This document shows, piece by piece, positions 33,925 through 45,560 of a DNA stretch of 64,000 nucleotides (positions are counted from its first letter, which is position 1; every line of letters begins with the position of its first letter). A program made the position numbers and the translations under genes. A model generated the notes under the pieces. The model searched no databases and had not been told where the DNA came from. It saw nothing but the letters and a program-made list of their open reading frames with translations. The DNA comes from Pararge aegeria (taxonomy: Eukaryota > Arthropoda > Insecta > Lepidoptera > Nymphalidae): assembly GCF_905163445.1 (NCBI RefSeq), contig NC_053187.1, positions 2,976,001 to 3,040,000 of the forward strand. Direction: 5' to 3'.

Positions 33925-34190
33925 AGCAGGCGTTACTTTGCGGAAATCCATGATATATTATGAAAACGAAGCTTAATTTGCTATACTCCGCGAAAAAAAA
34001 TCTGTATGGTGTAATTTATGATTTCTTTAATCCTTATACTCCACAACAAACAGATCTTCGGCAATGTACATTGTAATTCGCCTAGAAGAGATCGCTATAA
34101 AGCGAAAAGGTTTACGCTGTTTTGTTGTCCTTTTTTATGTACTTTTGCGGTGTACAATAAAGGTATTTTCAATCATTCATTCATAATTTA
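33925..34190 (+). repeat. Family G repeat joined to a LINE 3' tail
   Basis: 33925-34075 matches 50680-50825 ('CAGGCGTTACTTTGCGGAAATCC', 'AGCTTAATTTGCTATACTCCG', 'AACAGATCTTCGGCAATGTAC'). 34078-34190 is a LINE tail ending 'GGTGTACAATAAAGGTATTTTC' and TCATTCATTCAT. Confidence 0.6.
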
Positions 34191-34246
34191 CGCAGTAAAG
34201 GCATGTTAAACCTGTTTGTAATGAAACTTTTATGAAAATGGAAATA

Positions 34247-34823
34247 CAGTCAAAACCGTTTATGGCGACATCGTTTAGAACAACATCAAAGGTCCCGGCT
34301 GAATACTATTTGACCGCCTTATCGGAAAACATTGGTTTTTACGACATTGTTTACTACGACATACCGCATTAAGCGACCACATTTGGTTAATGTTTTCGGA
34401 AAATTATATCTGTAGAACGACCGGTTCAGCTGTATTGTAAACAATTTGAATAGGTAACAGTATCCACATCTGGCACAGTATAATGGTCAATGGCTATTAT
34501 CGTAAAAGTAAACAAAGTTTAGGGTCTTTTATAATTCTTAGAAACAAAGCACGTGCATACCCTAGCCTCAAGGCCCGCTTCGTCATACCTCTTAAGTCTG
34601 TTTGTTACTTATCTTTACACAAGACGCACTAAAACATATTGATGAGTTAACTGTGAAAATTGTAATATGTCGCAAAGAAAACAAATCAATATCAAAGAAA
34701 AATCGCGTATTACATACATGTATTGTCTTTCCTATTAATATCTGTCACCGGTTGTTACAACTATCGGTTTTTACGACTAAATATGAGTAGTCCCTCCGAT
34801 GTCGTTATAACAGATTTTGACTG
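34247..34823. mobile_element. pogo/Tc1-like non-autonomous DNA transposon
   Basis: Flanked by TA at 34245-34246 and 34824-34825. Left end CAGTCAAAACCGTTTATGGCGACATCG; right end, reversed, CAGTCAAAATCTGTTATAACGACATCG: about 21 of 27 positions agree. Subterminal 'GACATTG' and 'ACGACAT' motifs recur in both halves. 577 bp with no transposase frame. Confidence 0.75.
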
Positions 34824-34829
34824 TATTTA

Positions 34830-36770
34830 TAATACATGAATTGAATATTGTATGTAATAATATAATCATTCATCAATTATCTAAATCAAATGTTATGATC
34901 GATATGTTGAGGTCGTTGAATATTTCAGTTGTCTTCCTTTCAAATGACTTTGTACCTTTTTACTCTTGGTTTAATTTCAGAGCACGGGTAGTTGTTGTAT
35001 TTATTTACTCATGTCGCTTGTATACTAACATGTTCTGACATGTTACTAGGCGGCTATTCCGGTGCTCCGCTGACGGCTTGACATTTACCAGTCGATACTA
35101 GTGCTGTGTTCATGGGGCGTTTCAATGATACATTAACTAGGGCTGTCACTCAACCTGATGTTGGCAGAAGTTTACTGCAGGACTTAGCTTAAACTACTAC
35201 TACTATTTTTTATTCCACTAAAAGTCAGCCCTTTTCTTTAAAACCCGTGATAATCGATGATATATTCTAAGATTGTGTAGCGGGATAGGCTGTTATATTA
35301 CAACCCTACCCCTAATCGGTTTTTACGCGGCTGCATCGTACCGCAACGCAAATCGCTTGGTCGGTAGGGTAATAAATAGCCACGGGCAAAGGCCTACCAC
35401 TAGACCAGACAAGAGAAAATTCGGAAATTATAAATTCGAGAAAAAAAAACCCGAAAACTCCGTTTATAAGACCACAGAGCTTTTTAAGTTGTAAGCGATT
35501 GTTATTGAAATCAATGTGTCCTTTATTTTATATATAATATTTTTTTTCCACCTCGGAGAGAGTCATGTTCACTTTCCATTCTATCTGTTTAAACGTTTCG
35601 CAGTCATCCGTGCCAATAAAGGCTATACCTGAAAATCAGCGCTGCAGTAGCCAAAACCTGCAGCATCATGCTGAGGTAGCATCCTTTTCAGCTGTAGCAC
35701 CTTTCTATATGGCATTTAGTTTTTAATATAGTGTAATTAATTTTCAAGTAATTAGTAATTAGTTTTCTTTTGTGTGGAAGCTGAATGAAGTTTATTATTA
35801 TTTAAATATACTCTCAGACCCGTGTACGAGAAAAAATAATACGGTGAAACAAAACGACATATTATTAATATTTCAAACGTTAATTTTAGCTTTCTTAAAT
35901 TTATACAATTTTGGACATAGACTGTGTTCTGGCGTTCGGACAATAAGTGGCAACCCTAATGCTAACAAACGACTGTTGATCGCAGAGTTTCCGTAAGAGA
36001 AGATTTATTGACACACGTTTACGTAGCATTCACGTAACTCTGCTAAATGAAATTGTTTGAGATTCCTTGCTAAATTAAATTTTCATTCAAAAGTATTGAA
36101 ACAGGCGCCGCGTATCTATGAAATTCATAATCGCTGAGTGCATTCTAATTTTAGGCACTTTGTAACCTATAGTATGTATGGTTATATGCGCGGCGAATGA
36201 CTAACCCCGTTAGTTGGGATGGATTTAGAATGCGCAGTTTATTTTGAACTTTTATTTTTGCAGCTATCTTTACACAGTACGAGTAGAGAAGTACGGGCAG
36301 GTTTAAATTGCGAAATTAAAGAATAGATGTATAAAACTCGGCCGATGTCGAATCTCTTTCGCATACAACCCTTATACTTTGGAGAGATATCTTCGATCAA
36401 TAACTTAATAGATATCACCTAGACTTTTTGAGCGATTTACGTTTTATTACCAAACTATATAATAGTATATTATAGTAGGTACATATCTAGACAAATACCA
36501 CGGCACACGAAATCAATTTTAAATTTTTGTTCTCTCGTAGAAGAATTTGAGCTTTTTGAGACCGAGCTTGTCCAAGGAAGATGAAGAAGAAACACTTTAT
36601 TGTAAACCAATGCATAATACGTATATCAGACAGGAATAGAAACAGTACGGAGTTTACAGTAAAACACAATGTAGACATGCAAACATGCACACTCCATATT
36701 ATAACGACCTTACTTCATATGATAAACGAATACAAAAGGAATACACAAACAGGCCGTCCCCAAACACGCA
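34830..36770. other. Unassigned sequence
   Basis: 35280-35420 has SINE family C resemblance ('CCCTACCCCTAATCGGTTTTTACGCGG'). Other open frames of 60-75 codons on both strands have no motif. No gene supported. Confidence 0.4.
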
Positions 36771-36773
36771 AAG

Positions 36774-36804
<31 letters not shown>

Positions 36805-36829
36805 CACACACACACCAACACACACACAC
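36774..36829. repeat. (CA)n microsatellite
   Basis: About 56 bp of CA dinucleotides with a few interruptions. It explains the Thr/His-rich 128-codon frame at 36581-36967, which is not a gene. Confidence 0.9.
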
Positions 36830-37264
36830 GCAGCGCCCTATTCCGCCAACTTGAAAAAACTTACGCATAACCAAAAGGGTGGTCTCCGAGAGACTGAAAA
36901 AAAAGCTTTTCTTCTTTTGAGTCCCTTATACGATGGCGTCTTGTGTTTTATTTTACTTATTTATTAAATGATGCCATTTAAATGTTGGACACATACATAA
37001 AAAAACATCCGTATCAAAATCAACCGCGGAAAATCATGTGTTGATTGTTAAGCGGAAATCGGAGCGACCGATTGGACGCTTCGAGGTGACATCTGTCATC
37101 GTCTCGCTTGCGATCTTTTCGCCGACGTATTGATGTTATAAAAGGCCTTAGGTACATGAAAATGATGCCAATGCGAAATAGCAATAGCGGCAGATAACAA
37201 AATAGATATTTTAGTATACTGATAATAATAATAATTTTTAATACTATCTTTGTAATCTAGTATA

Positions 37265-37690
37265 TGTAGTAGCGTAGTTGTTAGGACTTCGGCGTCACTT
37301 TCATGGGCCAGAGTTAGTCATGCGCGTTTTATGCAATCAAGTGTTACTTGCTTTAACGGTGAAGGAAAACATCCTGAGGAAACCGGCATGCGTTAGAGTT
37401 CTCGATAAAGTTCTCAAAGGCGTGTGAAGTCCACCAATCCGCACCTGGTCAGCGTACACGTAGACTACAATCTCAACCCTTCTCACTCAGAGAGAAGGAT
37501 TCATTGGACCCCTCTTCATCATCATCATCCACAGCCTATTAACGTCCCCCTGCTAAGAACAAGCCTCGTCTCATAGGAGAGACGGTTTTAGAGGAAAGAC
37601 CCACCACGCTGCTCCAATGCGGGTCGGTGGACTTTAACGCCGGGAACGACAGCTATACGTGCTCACCGAGGCATTACATTATGGGTTGAT
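37265..37690 (+). mobile_element. SINE family B followed by family I repeat
   Basis: 37265-37495: 'GTGTTACTTGCTTTAACGGTGAAGG', 'AACCGGCATGCGTTAGAG', 'GTGTGAAGTCCACCAATCCGC'. 37520-37690: 'CAGCCTATTAACGTCCCCCTGC', 'CTCGTCTCATAGGAGAGACGG', 'CACCACGCTGCTCCAATGCGG'. Family I recurs at 49339-49445 and 57846-58145. Confidence 0.65.
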
Positions 37691-37727
37691 AATGTAGAGT
37701 AGCAATAACTGTTCCTTTTTTACTCAC

Positions 37728-37966
37728 GTATACATCTATCATAATCTTTTTTATAGCATCTTTGTGGGTATCTTACAATGTGAGCTAAATTTGGGTCTTT
37801 AAACTGTGTGGGAAAAGTCATTCTTTTCATAAAGTCAACCAAGGTCTGGTGATTATAGAAAGTGTGGATTATACATATATTCTTAATCCAAACAAATAAA
37901 TAGGCGTCTGTACGAAAGTATAACCGTACCAAAAACCTATATTTGTAAGATTTTGTACCGATTAAT
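37728..37966 (-). CDS. Possible internal exon of an unknown gene
   Basis: On the minus strand an open frame runs from an acceptor-like GTCGTTTCTCAG to a strong donor-like TATAC|GTGAGT, 239 bp, and only one frame is open. The wider frame spans 37720-38004 (94 codons). The peptide is Tyr/Lys/Arg-rich, with 'FVWIKNICIIHTFYNHQTLV' and 'FKDPNLAHIVRYPQRC'; I recognise no domain. It belongs to no repeat seen here. It could equally be chance or an unfamiliar transposon ORF. Confidence 0.25.
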
Positions 37967-37969
37967 CTG

Positions 37970-38584
37970 AGAAACGACTGGCCTGATGTTAATGTAACTT
38001 TCACAGGCAGGTAGAGGATTAGACATAGAGTAACGTAGTAGCATAAGCTTCTATTTATTGCGGAGTGCTAGCCCCAAAAGGGTTCACTCCTGTAGGGGTA
38101 GTATAGCGCTGAGATGGGGATTGAAAGAATGTATGAGAGTCCCATGATCTCTAACCACGGATCGTGTTTTTTGAGGAAATGTTCAGGATTAGATACGTCA
38201 TTATTTTTTCTACAGACTTGGTATGTTTGTACCGATGTTTAATTCAACCAATCAGACCAACCTATACCAATCAGATAACCTTAATCGCCTCGTACGATGC
38301 ACTGTATTCTGATCGGCCGTCACCACGCGGCTAAATGATAAATATTGTGATCGAATTACGAGTAAAGTCACGGGAACGAGTGGAATCGCGACCAACCACT
38401 TGTTTACATCATAAATTACACGCATTGGACTTTATTACTGAGTTTCTAATTTATTTTGTTCGCAAAAGATGTACAGATGTAAAAAAACTTCTCGGCAAAC
38501 TGAAGAGCTTGCTCTCATCTTTATTCATCTATCCTCAACTTTAAATAATAACTAATTCTCATCAACTTTATGATCATCACCACT

Positions 38585-38620
<36 letters not shown>

Positions 38621-39645
38621 GATCCATTAAAGGTCCACTACAAGGCATGCGTCTACAGCTGGCCTTATTGTGGAGTCAACCAATCTTTGTCGAGCTTAGA
38701 CGAGTTAGTTAGTTTTTCGTCGAGCGACAAGTCGCTGGTGTGATCGTAAGCTTTTGTTTGAATCACGAGATGTATTTTAGTGTATTTTACCGTTAAATAT
38801 AACTTTATTTTGATATTAGGCACTCTTCACACTCGGCTGTTAAACGTATGCTTATATCGCAAATTATTGTGGATATTCAGTTGTCCTCAAGCATTAATTT
38901 TAGTTAATCCATGCTGATAATGCGACTTTTTGTTTATTTGCCCTTTACGTATGTTTGGTTCTACCACTGCACCGGTCTAATTGATATTTGCATCATCTAA
39001 CTCGACATGGGATACTTCATTAATTAAGAAAATGAACGATTCCTGTTAAAAAAAATTAAAAACAAAAATGGAGTGTGTTGTAAGAGTGGTGTGTTATTCA
39101 AATATTTGAGGAAAACTTGCACTTAAATTGCACTTAACATATATCTATGGTGCCCAATGAGTATACGAACACTACAATGCACATTGGTGTATTTTCTATT
39201 ACGTCCCTGCAACTAATAACGCGGGCGTTCGGCCACTTAATGCGTTTAAAGCCTAAAATAGCCAGAATCGGCTAAATGTTTACCAAGTATTCGCTTATGG
39301 AATAAAAATAACACTAACAGTTCGGGCACTGTGCGGAATTATTCACACCTTAGTAACACTTTAACCACTGCCTCAGTTGCTACATTTTCGCGCTATTTTT
39401 CGGCGCCATCTTTTGTGAAAGAATAGTGACGATTAACTTTTTAATACGGTCAGTGTCAAGGCGAAGGGTTGTATTCAGACATCCTAAGGTATTTACGTAC
39501 TTAAATATTTTTAGATCCTATTTTAATTAAGTAAAACTTGGTGTTTCAATTTAGGGGAGTTGGAAGCTTTAAAGTACCTCTGGCTTGTAACCAATGCATG
39601 TCCAATGTTGGACGTGTCTTGTATGAATTTGCATATTCCAATATC
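37970..39645. other. Unassigned sequence with ATC microsatellite
   Basis: 38585-38620 is a pure (ATC)n run, followed by 'GATCCATTAAAGGTCCACTAC', a reverse SINE B end. Elsewhere no exon or RNA gene was supported. Confidence 0.5.
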
Positions 39646-39649
39646 TTGT

Positions 39650-40178
39650 ACGGTTATGCGGCGGCTGGCATAATTACAGGCTCGCGAGGCTTAACACCTA
39701 CGCTTCAGGTTGGTGGACCCAAAATGGTTTTCCTTGCTAGTTCTACCGGTTTTCTACTTACCAACCGGTTTGTCAGCACTGGTACTTTAAGCAGATCGGG
39801 ACCCTAGTATTCATCTGCCATTGGTGCTGTGTCCCGTGTCGTTTCAGCTATCTAGGAGTACTTAATGAAGGACTACGTAATTGATAAAGAAGCTTGGGTG
39901 TGAATTATTGCTCTAACCAGGTTGCTCTTCTAATGAAAATAAAATAAAATTATATTTGACAATGTGAGATGGTGATAACAAAAAAGAAAACCCAGCTAAG
40001 TTTTTGTGGGCTTCCTCTTAGAACAGGGCGCGTTTGGAACCCTCGTAGCTTTAGTTTTAAGTTTACGAATATGGTTATCGTCATCATCTCACTATCGTGT
40101 ACACATTTTTCATGTAATGAACGCATCACAAGTGTCATATATGGGCCTAGTTGAATAAAGATATTTTTGACTTTGACT
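39650..40178 (+). repeat. Family D fragment and family E repeat
   Basis: 39655-39745: 'GCGGCTGGCATAATTACAGGC', 'CGAGGCTTAACACCTACGCTTCAGG'. 39860-40178: 'GGACTACGTAATTGATAAAGAAG', 'TTGGGTGTGAATTATTGCTCT', 'GTTTACGAATATGGTTATCG' and the 3' end 'GAATAAAGATATTTTTGACTTTG'. Confidence 0.65.
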
Positions 40179-40789
40179 TAAGCTACGTCGACTCCTAATT
40201 TCATTTTTGACGCTTGACTCTTTCTCAACATCGTGCGCTGAGTCAACATCGCAATCATGTTAATTATACCTGGATTGGACAGAAAATATTTCACGTCTTG
40301 AGCAACCCCAAAATCCTAGTTTTATTGGAGCATGTTAATAAATTACGTAACAATTTTGTCTGGTGGAAGGAGTGTTTTTTTATGCGTTAAAAATGCCTGA
40401 CATATACCACTCCGTTCACTAAAATATAATCGAGATATATAATCGAGAGCACGGAATGTACTTGAGTATTTAACGCACTGTCTAGAAAAGGCTCGGTATC
40501 TTGGTTTACCACCCTTCCTCCATACACGTGCCTTGAGACAACGTAGCGATCCAACCGGTGCCGCGTAAAATCGGTTTACTGCCGCTATTTAGCCGCTAAA
40601 ATACAAAACTGCACCATTACTTGCCACAAGGGCCCAGCTATGTGCGATATATATTTTTCCATACGGACTTTTATCTACAATTTTACACAATATACCGCGT
40701 ACCATGATAGGTACACCTGCATAGTAATTTAATGTTGTTGAAGTCCATGATAAAGGTTATAATTGCTTTATTTTCTCTTGTCTGATTTA
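40179..40789. other. Unassigned sequence
   Basis: No gene or recognised repeat. Confidence 0.4.
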
Positions 40790-40995
40790 GTGTGAGGCTT
40801 CGGCTGTGGCTAGTTACCACTCTGCCGACAAAGACGTGTCGCTAAGCGATTTAGCATTCCAGTAGGATTAGTTAGTTAGCATTCCAGTGGGTAAGATGTA
40901 AGATTTCGCGTAGAAACCGATTATGGCCATTGATTTAAATTTAACTGCCATTCTCCGTAACAGGTTAGCCAGATACCATCTTAATCTGCATCTAA
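40790..40995 (+). mobile_element. SINE family C
   Basis: 'GTGAGGCTTCGGCTGTGGCTAG', 'CACTCTGCCGACAAAGACGTG', 'CGCTAAGCGATTTAGCATTCC', 'GTAACAGGTTAGCC...ACCATCTTA' match family C; a short internal duplication 'GTTAGCATTCCAGT' is present. Confidence 0.65.
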
Positions 40996-41064
40996 CTTCT
41001 TAGAGGTATTTTTTTTTAAATCGTTGTTATTTTTTATGGGTATATGTATATATGCACTACCTTC

Positions 41065-41200
41065 GCCATTGGTTGCCTGGAAGAAATCGCTAAAAAGCCA
41101 TAAAGATATAAAGGTATACGTTGTTTTGTCATACTCTTCTTTTTGATGTACTATTGTGGTGTGCAATAAAAGTGTATTCATTAATTTATTCATTCAATAT
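41065..41200 (+). mobile_element. LINE 3' tail fragment
   Basis: 'GCCATTGGTTGCCTGGAAGAAATCGC', 'TTTTGATGTACTATTGTGG' and 'TGCAATAAAAGTGTATTCATTAATTTATTCATTC' match the 3' end of the LINE at 42003. Confidence 0.7.
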
Positions 41201-41896
41201 TCTTGAATCAAAGAATTCGGAATTTAAGTTTTTACTATTACCTACGCAGGTATGTAAGTATATAATTAGGTTCTTTTTAATGCAAATTTTCCGCTAAATA
41301 TCGCGGAAACGGTGACACCAGACAGTGTCGCCTTCGGCCGCACACATACTTTGCTCATCGATCCTCTAAATAGCGATCGATCTCTTTGATGTTGTCGCCG
41401 CGCCGTGTGCTCATACATTAAGTATAGACACTAATATACTCCGCTTCATTTTAAAATGATGTTTGACAGTTCCTATGTATCGCTTTAAGAAGAGGCCGAT
41501 CAATACGCATGGATAATGTGTACATACACAGTACAAATAAATAGAAACAGTGCCACAGTTTAAACAATACGCCCAAAGAACTAACTTTCTTCACACATGA
41601 TGATTCTCGCAATGCTGAATCTCGATCGCCGACGATGTGTATAAACAATATGAATTACTAACATTATTTAAAAAAAAGTACAATATTAAGAATTTTCTAT
41701 TACAGATGCTTTAAATTGTAAAATATTCATGTTGGAAAATAGCTACTGCTACATTTATTTATTTTATTTTATCTTATTTATTCTTACATATATCATTACA
41801 TAATACTTAAACCTAATGCTATATTGAAGCATTTAAAAAACCTTATATACTTACTTCTTTAGCAAATAAATATAAGTAAGTATTTAAACGTAAGCT
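41201..41896. other. Unassigned sequence
   Basis: A CpG-bearing patch at 41300-41415 ('GTCGCCTTCGGCCGCACAC', 'GTCGCCGCGCCGTGTGC') stands out from AT-rich flanks. No splice-bounded frame and no recognised repeat. Confidence 0.35.
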
Positions 41897-43435
41897 TATA
41901 GAAAAGTCATGTTATAGTATAGAAGACTACGTAATCGATAATAACAGCGTGTGTGTGAATTGCTCTAGCCAGGTTTGTCTTCTAATATTTTGAATGACAA
42001 TGAACGAATGAATGAATGAATGAATACACTTTTATTGTACACCACATAAACATAACAAATTAACAGTAAAAATTTAACAAAAGGTATACAATTTGGCGGC
42101 CTTATCGCTACATAGCGATCTCTTCCAGGCAACCAAAGGCGCTAAAAACAGCTCAAGAAGAGAGGTAGGTGGTGCATTTAACTGTACTGTGTTGCAAATA
42201 AACATGCATAAACCTATATATACAAATATAATATGTACAGATAACAAACTTACAATAAAATATATAGATAGTGATAATAATTAATATATACCTATATAAT
42301 TAATATCAATAATAAATAAATATATACAATATTGTCAAACCACAAATAAAACAGAAGGGAATAGGCAAGTTAAAGATCCGCAGATGCAGACAGAAAATGA
42401 TCTTTGACAAGTTTTTTAAAAATGGTAATAGACTGTGCCTCTCGGATTTCAAGAGGCAAGGCATTCCAAAGCTTAACAGCCTGAACAGTGAAAGATCGGT
42501 GGAAGAAAGATGAATTATGTGAAGGCACCCTTAAGATCAATTTCCTTGCAGTACGGAGAACTTCACCAGGGCGACCAACGAATTCAAATTTTTCCTTTAA
42601 ATAAGGTGGAGAAGAATAAGAATAGAAAGAATGTGCAAATTCCGGCGAAGTCGAATAGGTAACCACTTGAGACGAGAGCGAAATTGTGATACATGGTCAT
42701 ATTTACGTAACCCAAATATGAACCGAATGCTAATGTTTTGAATTCTGTCAAGTTTATTTAACTGATCGTCAGTTAGGTTAACAAAGCTTGCGTCAGCGTA
42801 ATCCAGAATAGGAAGAAGGAGAGTCTGTGCTAACATAATCTTGGTAGGAATCGGAAGGAAAAATTGAAGGCGACGCAAAGAGCCTAGAGATGCAAAAGTT
42901 TTCCTGCTGACTTCCTTTAAGTGATTAGTCCAACTTAGAGTGGAATCCATAGTTACACCCAGATTTCTAACGCTGTCAGAGTACGGAACTATGAAGCTAT
43001 TGAATTCTATGGGCGGCAAGGAAAACCAGTCAACTCTTGAGATTAGGTTCCGACTACCGATAATAATCACCTGAGATTTTTTAGGATTTACAGTGAGGCC
43101 ATAGGATCTACTCCATTCCAGGATAACACTTAAATCTTTATTCATCCTTGAAACGGCTGTCGGAAGATTCTCAAGAGATGTTTGAGTATAAATTTGAACA
43201 TCATCCGCATACATGTGATAGAGACAATGTGAGATAGTGATAACAAAAAAAACACCCAGCTTAGTTTGTTGTAGGCTTTTTCTTAGATCAGGTCGAGTTT
43301 GGAACCCTCGTAGCTTTAGTTTTAAAATTACGAATAGATATCGCCATCATCTCAGTAACGTGTACACATTTCTCATGTAGTGTACGCATCAAAAGTGACA
43401 TCTGTGTACTTTTTCACTTTGAGTTTGCAACTAAG
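41897..43435 (+). repeat. Family E repeat split by a LINE insertion
   Basis: Left half 41897-42002 ('AGAAAAGTCATGTTATAGTATAG', 'GTGTGTGAATTGCTCT') and right half 43223-43435 ('GTGAGATAGTGATAACA', 'TTTGTTGTAGGCTTTTTCTTAG', 'CGCATCAAAAGTGACATC') form one element once the LINE between them is removed. Confidence 0.75.
42003..43222 (-). mobile_element. 5'-truncated non-LTR retrotransposon with target-site duplication
   Basis: The minus-strand frame starts inside the reverse transcriptase at 'LYHMYADDVQIY', the catalytic YADD box. It continues through 'GLTVNPKKSQVIIIGSR', 'LGVTMDSTLSWTNHL' and 'LLLPILDYADASF'. One frameshift near 42600-42660 moves the rest (to 42370) into another frame, ending 'VKLWNALPLEIREA...FKKLVKDHFL'. 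The 3' untranslated region ends AATAAAAGTGTATTCATTC... at 42003. GACAATG at 41996-42002 and 43223-43229 is a 7-bp target duplication. Only the RT C-terminal half survives, so it cannot move by itself. Jockey or CR1-type group; exact clade not decided. It is the best-preserved coding TE here and the source type of about ten 3' tail fragments in the window. Confidence 0.85.
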
Positions 43436-43619
43436 TCCAGGTAGCAACGGTTAAAAAAAACACTTATTGAATGGAAAATCAATTGCATAATAGAATAGAT
43501 TTTCATCGATATTTAAGTAGGATGATGTGCTGTTGTGATACGGCACTATACCTGTCAAAGTAGAAATACTATAATGAACCAAGTATAGTCCGATGTAATA
43601 AATATAATCGACGCACTCA

Positions 43620-43875
43620 CGCGACAACACTTCTAACTATACACAGCGCCAACTGTGAACTCGATAGTCTCAATACTCTTTCGACATCTATCGAGGACGT
43701 GTCTTCCAGCAAACCTCCAGTGTTCGAAATTTTAATTCGAACAAAAAGTTTCGAGTGAACTTAAACAGTGCTACGAAAATTCGATATTCAAATACTGCGC
43801 GCGAAATTTTAGTTCCCGCGATTGTGTTGTGTGCGTTCGGAAACGGGCGATAAGAGAAAAGTTTGCTAATTGTGA
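43620..43875 (+). promoter_or_regulatory. Possible promoter and non-coding first exon
   Basis: A CpG-containing unique stretch with arthropod initiator-like 'CCAGTGTTCG' and 'ACAGTGCTACG', then 'TTGTGTTGTGTGCGTTCGGAAACGGGCG' and a donor-like 'T|GTGAGT' at 43872. It resembles an insect 5' leader exon and no repeat copy is seen. It could serve the gene at 55917 or an isoform of the PET-LIM gene. Purely inferential. Confidence 0.25.
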
Positions 43876-44769
43876 GTGAAAAAAGATTAAAAGCATGACC
43901 GTGTTATATTCCTAATTCCTTTTAATAAATAACTATTCCAATAGTCACATATTTTTTCCTAATCCTCATATACGTACCTAATATTTTAAAGCTGTATAGA
44001 AAGTTTGGAGATTATTTCCGATGATATTATTAAAATGTGAGCTTATCACTAAGTATTTGATAAATCTTCTTTCTATTTATCAACAATTGGAAAAAAAAAC
44101 TTGAAGTCCTATTGTTTTGCGATTATGATTGTCAGAATAGGCTATACGTATCGTTACACGCGGTTATATCACTTTCACTTTAAAAGTTTCGCTACTCGAT
44201 AATAGATGGCAGCACATCTCATTTTCATTTGTGTATAACATGGTTTAGAAAATATTGAAGATAAAATGTCTACTTCCTACAATCACAATTTTGTTTATGT
44301 AAATAAGCAGAAAAAAAAACTTTTCCAGATATATTATCTGGACGTTATTTTGTTACGAAATTTATTTATATCCAGATTATGCAGGCTGCAAACTATAATT
44401 GCTGTATGCAAGTTCCACGTAACCTTCGTCCTGCCCAAGGGTCGGAGGTAGCAATAAAGCTTTTCTACCACGCCAAAATAATAAAATAAATTAGTTATAG
44501 TGAAAAGGATAGAGCTATTTTCAGATTTACAAATTTAGTTTCAGTTAAGAGATCTCGTACAACGGAATTGGCATCAATATTTTATGTATTTCTAAATGAT
44601 CGTCATACTTAGACTATGAGTATTTTACACCCTGTTCCTTTTCCTTGCATTACAAGTTAGTCTTTGTCTGCAGTCGCACCTGGTGGTGAGTTATGATAAG
44701 TACATACTAGTAGAAAGTCTTACTTTTTTTTAATTTAGTTATTAATTGATGGACTTAGCAAAGCATTTT
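43876..44769. other. Unassigned sequence
   Basis: No gene. 44635-44700 holds a SINE family C tail ('TTACAAGTTAGTCTTTGTCTGC'). Confidence 0.4.
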
Positions 44770-45030
44770 TATTTATGGTTTTAAAACTCTTTATTTGTAC
44801 ACCACTACACAGGAAAATAAAGGACGAATAGAGAGAAACACAAATACTGGAGTAGAATACAGAAGGCCTTATTGCTAACCTCAGATGATGTGAAGCCTCA
44901 AGCGCTGCAATTCAAACGGCAACCACGCCCTTCAGACCGGAACAAAGCATTGTACTAATGCTGCTTAGCGGCTGAAATAAGCATGGTAGTAGTACTTCCC
45001 GGGACGAGATCTGTCAAAAAAAAGCTCTAT
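44770..45030 (-). repeat. LINE 3' tail and family D repeat
   Basis: 44780-44880 carries 'CTCTTTATTTGTACACCAC' and 'AGAAGGCCTTATTGCTAAC'. 44885-45030 is a family D copy in reverse: 'CAACCACGCCCTTCAGACCGG', 'ATGCTGCTTAGCGGCTGAAATAAGC', 'TACTTCCCGGGACGAG'. Confidence 0.65.
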
Positions 45031-45239
45031 TGCGACTAAATACTAAATCACCATACTAAAGTTGTGAAAGTTTACCCAGAGCCAGAAAATGTCCTAAAAA
45101 TCAAATTGCAATGAAAGGGCAACATCAAAGGACAAGGCAAAATCAAAGGGCAACCATGATTTGAAAAGGGGAAAGGATGGCTTTTTTTTTAACTAGAGTA
45201 TCAAAATGGATACGAAAGCCAGAGAGAAAGGAGTGAGAT

Positions 45240-45560
45240 CGTGGCGGGCTTACCTGTTAGGAGTCAGTCATTAAAACCATACCCCTAATCGGTCTCTAAG
45301 CGGCATCGTACAGCAACACTAATGCCATTTTTAACTGAACCTAGGCTTCACCTCAATCGAATGCCTAATGATAAGGCGATGTCTATAGAAAAAAACGTTT
45401 ACCAACTCTTAGGTTATAACTATTGGGTGTCTCCTTAGATTAGGCATTGGTTACTTATTAAGGCATTGCCTTGTTCACTTTGCGTCACGTCTTTGTCGGG
45501 TGGTTAAAGTCCACTGTCGAAACCTCCTTCTCGAAGAATTAACTAGACCAGAGTAAATTC
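45240..45560 (-). mobile_element. SINE family C, interrupted
   Basis: 'CCCCTAATCGGTCTCTAAGCGGCATCG', later 'GTCACGTCTTTGTCGGGTGG' and 'AGACCAGAGTAAATTC' are the two halves of a reverse copy. About 150 bp of unrelated sequence lies between them (45325-45470). Confidence 0.55.

Noticed and set aside
34817..35038. 73-codon plus-strand frame at the end of the pogo-like element
   Set aside because: It starts inside the element terminus and has no transposase motif.
36581..36967. 128-codon plus-strand open frame
   Set aside because: Its Thr/His-rich core is the (CA)n microsatellite at 36774-36829; the flanks have no coding signal.
37137..37144. TATAAAAG motif as a promoter
   Set aside because: No exon, leader or donor follows; such a motif is expected by chance in AT-rich DNA.
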